DNA from: Chloranthus sessilifolius | Taxonomy: Eukaryota; Streptophyta; Magnoliopsida; Chloranthales; Chloranthaceae | NCBI GenBank assembly: GCA_021018995.1 | Contig: CM037585.1 | Coordinates: 70,620,646 to 70,684,645, forward strand | DNA: 64,000 bases | Direction: 5' to 3' | Part shown: in pieces, positions 56,103 through 64,000 of the stretch | Position numbering within the stretch: the stretch's first letter is position 1 | Layout of the letters: each line of letters begins with the position of its first letter | The notes under the pieces: model-generated | What the model was told of the DNA's origin: nothing | Database searches by the model: none | The model's input: the letters and a program-made list of their open reading frames with translations, nothing else | Position numbers and translations under genes: made by a program

Positions 56103-58141
56103 ATGTTGTCGCTCCAAGTGTGCCATAATTGTGTGCATTATGAATCAAAAATTAAAGAATTAAAGAATGCTAGGTTATATGGATGTTAACTTATGAAAGG
56201 GATATCAGCACATTGGGGCTAACACTGGCCTGCAAGATCAGGGCCAATTGTAGCAAGTTTTAAATGTAAGTGAGTAAAAGATCGTCCACAGGGAATTGAT
56301 TTAAAATTTAAGGTAAACCTCCAGATCTGTGCTACCAGATCTGGCTCTATAATTATCTAAAAAAAGAATAGATAAAAGAGAGTGTTGGATTGTGTCACAT
56401 TTAACTATAAGCAAATAGAGAAAAGAACTAACTACATGATCCAGATCCGAGTTGGGGAGGTGTTTAAAATAAGACAAATGCAGAAATAATAGCTTCATGT
56501 ACTTTAGCCTCTGAATTTTAATGGAGAATCTGTAGTTCAACAGAGCAGATTCAATCTTCATCTGGCTACCAGCACAGATGTAAGAGAAATAAATCCAATT
56601 AAGGAATAGGTTTAGACTTATGGTCGTGATCATCACTTAAATGGTCACAGACACTTAGCTAGCCGTGGCCTATTCTTTAGTTCAGAACATGAACATCACT
56701 GTAAATGCTGCTAGAATTAGGTTACCAACGCTAATTCGCACAGGGGTGATGAATTAAGGGAAGTTGCATGCGGATGAGTGAATCTAAAGAAGTCTAATGC
56801 ACTAAGGTGATCATTCAGAACCCTCGACATGACTCCAATGGAGAAGACACAAATTCTGACAAGAACCTTTAAAATCCAAAATTACAATTCTGAGCACGGC
56901 TTCTTAGAGAGCCCTCGGACTTACGATACGAGCTTCTCGAGAGAGCCCTCGGACTTCTGATCTTGAATCCGAACTTGGAAGTACAAATCACTCACAATGG
57001 CTCTCAAAGGTAAACTACAAGAAGGGATTACAGGGGGTTCAGATAAGCTATCTGACCGGAATGAGGGAAACAGAGATGAAAACTCTAAAATCTGGATACC
57101 CAAATTGGGCAAATGGTTCGTCTATTTATAGTTTTCCCTAAGTCCAGCTCAGATGTGTATCAACCAATAGGAGTCGTGCACCAGGATCCGGATCTGATTA
57201 CGCCAATGGCGCTTGATCCGGTTCATTAATCGAGGAAGCGAGGCATCAATTACATTATGCATTTTGAAATTGTTTGAGCTTACGGAAGTTCCCTGTGTAA
57301 TTTAACTTTGGGCGCTCACATGGGTTGGAATATGCCTTCGGATCTTGATTAGAACCTTCCGGAATGTTCCTGGTCTTCTGATTGCATTGGGCGTGCAAAG
57401 TTTCTGAAATACCCTTGGACGGTCAAATCCCGAATGCCATTTCACATAGTTTAAGGGCTTTTTCAAAAGTAGTTAGAGTTTCTAGAAGTTCCCGCCAAGT
57501 AATTTCATCTTTGGGTGTTCACATGGGGTGGAATATGCCTTTGGTTCGTGCTCGAATCTTGGAATGTCTCGGGCTTTTCAATGCATTGGGGCTCGTCGTG
57601 ATTACTAAATTGCCCTTGTTAAAGCTGCGAATCTCGAATACCTTTTCGCAGAGTTCAGGGCCTTTTGAAAGTTCAATGACTTCAAGCTCGTTCGCAGTTC
57701 AATCTTCTTTTCGAGGAGTGTTTTCTTCTTTCGCAAAGTTCAAGGTTCTTTCTGAAAAGTGCAAGTTCTTCTTGAATAGTAGAAGTTCTTTGCGAATTGA
57801 ACTCTAGGCTCCCATTCTTCTTTGCGAATAGTAGAAGTTCTTTGCGAATTGAACTCTAGGCTCCCATTCTTCTTTGCGAATAGTAGGAGTTCTTTGCGAA
57901 TGGCTTTCTCTCTTGCTTCAGGTCTTTGTCTGCTCTTTTAGTCCCTCTTTTGCCATTGTTTTCTTCCTCCTTCTTTAAACTTGACATGATCGACTTTTGA
58001 TCTTTTTGGGATGCTTTTCGGATTTGGACCTGTCTGATTGGTTAGCTGTAAAATGCACACTAAAGCACTTATTTAGTCTTCTCAAGGGTCTTTCAAGGCT
58101 CATGTTTAGGGGTGAAAAATGGTATTTTTCACTACTTAACA
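56103..58141 (-). repeat. Element D 3' LTR
   Basis: On the minus strand it starts TGTTAAGTAGTGAAAAATAC at 58141, just after a polypurine tract. The left end is placed at 56103, where homology of element E's gag to element A's gag stops; it is approximate. It contains CTTTGCGAATTGAAC-type motif repeats (57430-57905). Confidence 0.75.
57777..57903. repeat. 52-bp tandem repeat in element D LTR, 2.4 copies
   Basis: Units start at 57777, 57829 and 57881, each TAGTAGAAGTTCTTTGCGAA, TTGAACTCTAGGCTCCCATT and CTTCTTTGCGAA. The first two are identical, so the duplication is recent. Confidence 0.93.
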
Positions 58142-58157
58142 CACCCCCAAACCTAAG
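58142..58157 (-). other. Element D polypurine tract
   Basis: On the minus strand CTTAGGTTTGGGGGTG sits directly before the LTR start, the standard plus-strand primer position of Athila. A second copy of the GGTTTGGGG word occurs at 59707-59728. Confidence 0.85.
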
Positions 58158-61100
58158 CTTTGCTAGTCCCTGAGCAAAAGCGTAAAAGCAAAATAAAGAG
58201 CCACTTTTGTAGGAAGCAGGTGCATTTAGCATATGCAACAAGCCTTTTAAACCCCTAGGTGATCCCTAGAGGAGGAGTGAAGTCTCCGAGGGTTTCGGTG
58301 AAGGTACCTAAACTTCTCCATGGGACAGGTTGGCATTAGTGCTTTGTCATCCCATGAGCAATTAAAGATCAAAATTAGTTACTCTTGAATCAATGTTTAA
58401 ACAGAAATTTAGGTTTATTGTTTGCAAGGGGATTTCAACATTTATAAACCTTATGAATGTTTCACTCTTTCCAATCTGTTAGCAGCCATAGAAATCATGC
58501 AAATGTGTCGTTGAGAGTTCATCATTTGAATAAAAATTAGGTTATAAGTCATACTTAATGTGCTCAAGTTCCAACCCAAACACTTACAAGGGTGTACTCT
58601 CATCAAGATTTTTGTTGAAGGGTTCATTTTCACTCAAGCTCAAGAGCAGTTACATCTCCCAAATGGATTTGTAAGCATGAGCATAGGCATGATTCTCGGC
58701 ATCCTTGACATCTCCTCACCATAGATTGGGAAGCTGCTTATCTCCACATGACAGTTCACTCAACTTTGGATCACAAGGACTTTTAAATTTGGGTTTGTTG
58801 TATGGCTCGTGGAGTGAGGTTTCGAGGATAGGAAGGTTGAGCAGTGTTTGGATTTTTGAGAAGTCGGAGAATTGAAGGAGGTGGTTCATGACTCCACCTT
58901 CTTGAGTTTAGCTTCTTTGAGATTCTGTTCAAAGTACTCAGTTCTTCTTCCTTTGATCTTGAATTTTCAACATAAAGTTCCCCTTTTGCCTTTTTTGCTT
59001 GCTTCTTTTTCACATTGTTTTCTTTTACTTTCTCGGTCACCATCGCCCATTTTGAGGTATTTCTTCTTCATTTATTTTGATATTTGCCCGTAAATGTTCC
59101 ATCTTTACTTCTTTCTCCTTTAACTCACGAATTCTCAAGGTGAGGGAAGGTGAATTGGTTCCATTGGTTCAGAAAAATGGGTGTTTTTGATGAAGCATTG
59201 TAGGATTTATAGCTCAATTGGGGTACAAACAAGGCGAGATCTTTCTTGGTTGGTTACTCATTAAGCTCAAGTCTGTCCAAAGAAGGCCTTGATCTTTCCT
59301 CGATTTCATGAATCTTTGTTGCTTGTTTTGATTTGGAGTTTCCTAATTTCTAGTGGATCTAATGCCTCAAATCCTTTGAACCGAGAAAAGGGTTGCCTCA
59401 GTCACTCTTCAACAGAGATGTAAAACATATAGGCTCAATTCTCACTGGTTATGGTTTTTCCTTGAGCTTTTAAGTATATCTTTACCTTTTTCTCTTCCTG
59501 TGGACTTGCTATGTGCTAATACAAGTGTATTTTCCTGGTGTTAACATCATGGAAATGTGGAATATTGTAGGGTTTAGAATGTCTAAATTCTTGCAAAGAA
59601 AATTTTAAAATTTCCACATTGTCATGATTCTTAAGTAAATTGATTCATTTCCTGATTACTTTGGTGATTGTGATGCCCTTATGCTAATTATCCCATATAA
59701 GGACACATTTGCCATACCCCAAACCTAAGATGAACATTGTCCTCAATGTTCTAGACAATGAGAGACTGGGAGCGAGGTAAAAGAAGAAAGAAAAACTAAG
59801 AACAGAAAAATCTAAACTATATGCAGCAGAAAATAAAAATGTAAAACTGAAGATATGAGCAAGGAAATGGAAAACAGGATATACAAATGCAAGAAAAATC
59901 AACAAAACAATGCTAGAACTGCTAAATAAAATCTAACAAATAGAAGGATTACTACGCAAATGAAAGGAAACTAATGCTAATAACAGAGAAATAGTAAAAG
60001 CAAGGTAAGGGACTGAATACAAAGTTAAAAAAAAGAAAAAGAAAAGTGTTGATACAAAACTGAATTTGTGAATACAAAATAGGAAAACAAAGTTATAAAC
60101 TAACTATACTCACGTAAAAATGACGAAAATCAAGAAAACGAGGACACATTAACCTAAGAAAGAAAAAAAAATCAGCGATCTAAAAACAGAATTTGAAACT
60201 AAAATTCCTAAAACAGAAAATCTAATGCCAAATGATGTATCCTAAGCCCAAAGAAACAAACCCAAAAGCACGAGATACTTATGAATCTAAGTGATTATAA
60301 AAATGATTAGCAGAATACGTGAAAAGCAAGATTCATAAGATTGACCCTTTGTTGATGATGTGTATGAAAAAAAAATGAAGCATGGGAGCACATATTAAAA
60401 GCAGGGGTTCACACACAATTTGAGACCCATTTATGATGAAGAAATCTCAAGGAAAATAAAATCGGTGGGTCCATTGAATATTCAAAAACGACCTATGATC
60501 CACTACTCATTATCCTACATGATTCCTAAAAAAAATGATCTCAAAGAGTCCAGATGGGAAAAGTGGATGCAAATGGAGAAAAAGCATTATCGGGAAGATA
60601 TCTATATTGTTTTATAATTTTCTATTTTATTTTTTTTTCTTGTTTTGGATCAGCCGGGCTCAACAAGAGCCCTTATTTACTACTTGCTAAAAATAATGAG
60701 AAACAACTCAGATTTTCTATTTGTGTTTTCGACTTCTTTTATTTTGTATTTGGTTTGTAAAAAATAAAAAATAAAAAATCAAAGCATGCCTAAAAAGGCA
60801 GTAAATTATAATCAAAACAAACATTAAACACAGAATTGCTGGTTCTCAAGAATTTAAAATAGAAAATGAATACAAAGGAGAAGGATGCAAACTCAAGCAG
60901 ATCTGCTCCACTTTGGTCAGATGTTCCTTGTTGGAGCTCGGATCTGCAAACATCCAAAAAATGCGATCTAGGGTTTCCTCCTGTTTGGGTTTCTTTACTT
61001 TAACAGATCGCTGGGCTCTACCCTTTTGATTTCTGACAAGAGAAAAAGCGCAGAAGATTAGAATAGATGGTGGTTATTCGTGTGGAGCTCGTGAGAGAAG

Positions 61101-61400
61101 AGGGTGAGCTAGGGTTTTGAAAAGGGGTTTTGCTTGGGAGAGTTTAGAAAATCTTGAGAAAGTGTAGTTCGCAAAGAACTGAGCTTCAGTATGTCTATTC
61201 GAAATGGATTTGGCTCCAGAAAGATCTTTTCGCAAAGGACTTCTCCCCAGATTGCCTATTCGAAAAGGAAACTTTAACTATTCGAACAGAACATGGTTCT
61301 TTTCGAGTAGTTCATTACAGCTCCAGAATCAATTCGAATAGAACTTTGGACTTTTCGAAAAGTACTTTTTACTTTGCGATTTGAACTTTGAAGTGTATTT
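58158..61400 (-). other. Element D 3' non-coding region
   Basis: No domain was recognised. The Athila signature ACATTGAGGACAATGTTC then ATCTTAGGTTTGGGG is at 59755-59712. AT-rich, A-tract sequence fills 59760-60400. A cluster of TTCGCAAAGAAC / TTCGAAAAGTAC-like motifs lies at 61165-61395. Any envelope-like frame is too worn to see. Confidence 0.6.
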
Positions 61401-61403
61401 ACA

Positions 61404-62700
61404 CTATGCGTACAAGAAAAATAGACAGAAACAGCAAAAATCAGAAAAACAATGTTGTACAAACATATTATACACTTTTCTACCATCAGATTTTTGGAGA
61501 TTCATGATGATAGGTGGGCAGCAAGGGCTCTGGGTGTTTTCAATGCATGGTTTGAGCCTCGACCATTTACCTTGAGTATTCTTCCATCCTTGGGATCTGA
61601 AATATCCTGACTCTCCGAGGGAGGCCTTGATGATGATGTATCGCCCTTCCCATCCGGATCTCAATTTGCAGGAAAGAATTTAAGTTTAGAGTTGAATAAC
61701 CATACCTTGGACCACGGTATGAACTCTTTTCTCATGAGGCTCCTATCATGGAATGATTTAACCTTTTCTTTGTACAATCTGGAGCGAGTGTAGGCGTGCA
61801 TCCTCAGTGCTTCCAGTGCAGTGAGTTGAAGCGGCCTGTGGTTACCAGCAGCAGGTAGATCCATATTAAAAGTTTTGATTGCCCACAAGGCCTTATATTC
61901 TAATTCTCTTGGTAGATGGCATGCCTTGCCATAAACCGATTTGAAAGGACATCCCTATAGGAGTCTTGTAGGCGATTACGTATGCCCACAAAGCATCATT
62001 AAGCTTAAAGGACCAGTCCTTTGGCCTTCTTCAGTTTTTCAAAATGTGTTTGATCTCTCTATTTGAAATCTCCACCGTCCGTTTGTGGATGATAGGGAGT
62101 GGCTACTGTGAGTGACGAGTACTTTTAATAGAGAGTCAAACTACTGTTGCAAAAGTGGCTTCCCCATCACTAATGATGGCCTGGGAATCCAAATATGGAA
62201 AAAATGTGGTCTTTGAGGAATCTTAAAACCACTTTGTGATCATTGGATTTGGTAGCTATGGCCTCAATCCACTTGGAGACATAATCCACTACCAAGATGA
62301 AATTGTTTCCATTAGAAGGAAAGGGCCCATAAAATCTATGCCCCAAACATCAAACAACTCAACTACCGAGGATTGGTATAGGGCATTGAGTTTCTTTTGG
62401 AAATCTTGCCAGTTTTTGGCGATTCTGGCAAGATTCTGATCTTTGTAAGGCATCTTTAAAGATTGTGGGCCAATAGAAACCACTGCAGAATTTTTGCATT
62501 TGTTTTATTGCCACCGAAATGGCCTCCACAGTTCGCTCATGACACATTGACAATATGCCGTGGAATTCATGGTCAGGACACACTTTCGATCACTTGGTGC
62601 GCACAATTCTTGAATAGATAAGGATCTTCCCAAATGAAATGTTTAACTTGTGAGAAGAAAAGATCTTTATCCATTCTATTCCAATGTTGAGGAATCATCC
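61404..62700 (-). pseudogene. Element D integrase (fossil)
   Basis: On the minus strand: HEFHGILSMCHERTVEAISV and GFYWPTIFKDAL (zinc-binding half, about 62565-62450), [10 protein letters not shown] (first Asp, about 62340-62310) and a [11 protein letters not shown] block near 62270-62240. The C-terminal part has [15 protein letters not shown] (61888-61845) and [20 protein letters not shown] followed by [11 protein letters not shown]. This is the Athila order; it is broken. Confidence 0.82.
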
Positions 62701-64000
62701 AATAGCCAAGAAGTTGACTATGTTTGCAAACCAAGGAATGGGTATTGATGGCAAAAGTTGCTCATCGAAATGATTCATTAATGGGTAAGCTATCATCCTC
62801 GGTATTGAGAATTACGGATAAGTGATCGTACCACCACATTCTCCACTCCTTTCTTATCCTTAATCGTAGATCAAACTCCACCGTAATAGGAGGATCCACA
62901 CGATTAATCTGGGCTTAGTATCCTTCTTAGACGCGGAAGGTACTTTAGGGCGAGTGGTCGATAAACACCACAATTTGTGAACCTAAAACATAAGGCACAA
63001 TTTTCCAATGCAAACACAATGGCCGAGCTCTTTCTCGATTGTTGTGTAGTTGAGCTGGGCATCTATCATGGATCTGTGGCATAAGCTATGACATGGGGAA
63101 GCTTATCCTTTCTCGCCCTAGGACAGCTCCTAGGGCATAGTCTGATGCATCACACATCGACTCAAAGGGCTTTGAATAGTCGGGGACTGCAAGATGGGAG
63201 CTGAAATCGGACATTTCTTAAGGACCTCAAAGGCATCATGCATTCATTAGTAAACACAAAAGGAACATCTTGACACGATAAATGACAGAGTGGCTTGGAA
63301 ATTTTACTAAAATCTTTGATGAACCTCCTATAAAATCTGCATGCCCTAGAAACTTGATTTGTACTTGATTACGGGAGGAGGCAAATGTGCAATTAGATCA
63401 ATTTTGCTTGGTCCACCTCTATGCCTTTATGGGAGACCACATGTCCTAGGACAATGCCTTGGGTGACCATAAAATGACTCTTTCGACTTAGAACCAAATT
63501 GGTTTCTTCACATCTTTCAACACCAACTTGAGGTGGTGTAAGCATTGGGAAAAACTGTCTCCATAAATTGAAAAGTCATCCATGAAGATCTCCATGAATT
63601 GATCAATCATGTCGGAAAAGATGGCATACATGCATCTTTGAAAAGTAGCAGGGCATTGCAAAGACCAAAGGGCATCCTCCTATAGGCAAAAGTGCCAAAG
63701 GCGGTGAAGGTGGTCTTTTCTTGGTCACAAATGGGTACCTGAGGATCTGGTTGTAACAGTACCCATCAAGGAAGCGATAGTAAGCTTTGCTGCAAGCTTA
63801 TCAAGGATTTAGTCAATGAAGGGAGGAAATGGTCTTTCCTTGTCATGGTATTTAATTTTACGTAGTCTATGCAAACCCTCCATCCAGTTGTTTGTCTGGT
63901 GGACATAAGTTTACAGTTAATTTGCTACTGATGATGCTGCAGATTTCTTAGGCACCACACGTGGGTGCTAGCGAGAATCTGAAATGGGGTAAATGACTGA
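62701..64000 (-). pseudogene. Element D RNase H and RT (fossil, cut by window edge)
   Basis: On the minus strand the RT shows EKTTFTAFGTFAYRRMPFGL (about 63725-63665) and the FMDDFSIYG-type catalytic block (about 63590-63560). A degenerate CDASDYALGAVL-type RNase H opening is seen near 63150-63115. The region is heavily worn. Confidence 0.75.

Larger units (their letters stand above)
56103..64000 (-). mobile_element. Element D: Ty3/gypsy Athila retrotransposon (fossil, 5' end outside window)
   Basis: On the minus strand, from right to left: RT (64000 to about 63300), RNase H (about 63300-62750), integrase (about 62700-61570), a long 3' non-coding region (to 58158), polypurine tract and 3' LTR (58141-56103). 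The wording of the RT (FMDDFSIYG-type block near 63580) and integrase (CHERTVEAISVAIKQMQK, GFYWPTIFKDAL) is Athila. It is broken in many places. Confidence 0.85.

Overview
The window is plant nuclear DNA, most likely from an angiosperm with a large repeat-rich genome. Ty3/gypsy LTR retrotransposons of three plant lineages (Tat, Athila and Tekay/Del) lie nested in one another, with an L1-type LINE remnant at the left edge. I found no free-standing host protein gene, rRNA gene or tRNA gene. The species cannot be named from the sequence.

Layout. 1-598: LINE zf-RVT fragment (-). 600-4286: non-coding, unassigned, with microsatellites and a CT-rich tandem repeat. 4287-4827: Tekay/Del integrase fragment (-). 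4828-27022: element A, a Tat element (+) with 5' LTR, primer-binding site, leader, proline-rich gag, protease, RT, two RNase H domains, integrase, a long 3' region and a truncated second LTR. 27023-44710: element B, another Tat element (-), with a 5' LTR at its right end and no 3' LTR. 44711-45522: Athila pol fragment (+). 45523-48245: Athila LTR plus primer-binding site (+). 48246-50417: Athila-like non-coding sequence, at least partly in minus orientation. 50418-56102: element E, a Tat relative of A (+), carrying a solo LTR of its own family in inverse orientation. 56103-64000: element D, Athila (-), running off the right edge. All these elements are decayed fossils.

Cargo on the opposite strand. 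Elements A and B each carry genes antisense to gag-pol, between pol and the 3' LTR. A has a plant-mobile-domain (PMD, aminotransferase-like) gene at 21392-23102 and a DUF7745-like gene at 18660-19867. B has a PMD gene at 27868 to about 31700, with a visible TATA box and intron-like gaps with GT/AG borders. Extra antisense ORFs are known in Tat elements. Intron retention is expected, because introns antisense to the genomic RNA are not spliced from it.

Main unexplained structure. Element A contains sixteen 21-bp palindromes (arm GGCGTATATA) in five clusters: both LTRs, the leader, and upstream of each antisense gene. Within clusters the start-to-start spacing is 47-48 bp, so 26-28-bp spacers separate them, and several spacers are inverted repeats themselves. 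Element E has 21-bp palindromes with the same 47-bp spacing in its leader but a different sequence (arm GGCGCAAC), and one homologous palindrome shows paired compensating changes between two LTR copies. Element B's LTR has a different array: four hairpins with different stems and a conserved 8-nt loop. These conserved geometries with changing but self-complementary sequences are the best candidates in the window for an undescribed system.
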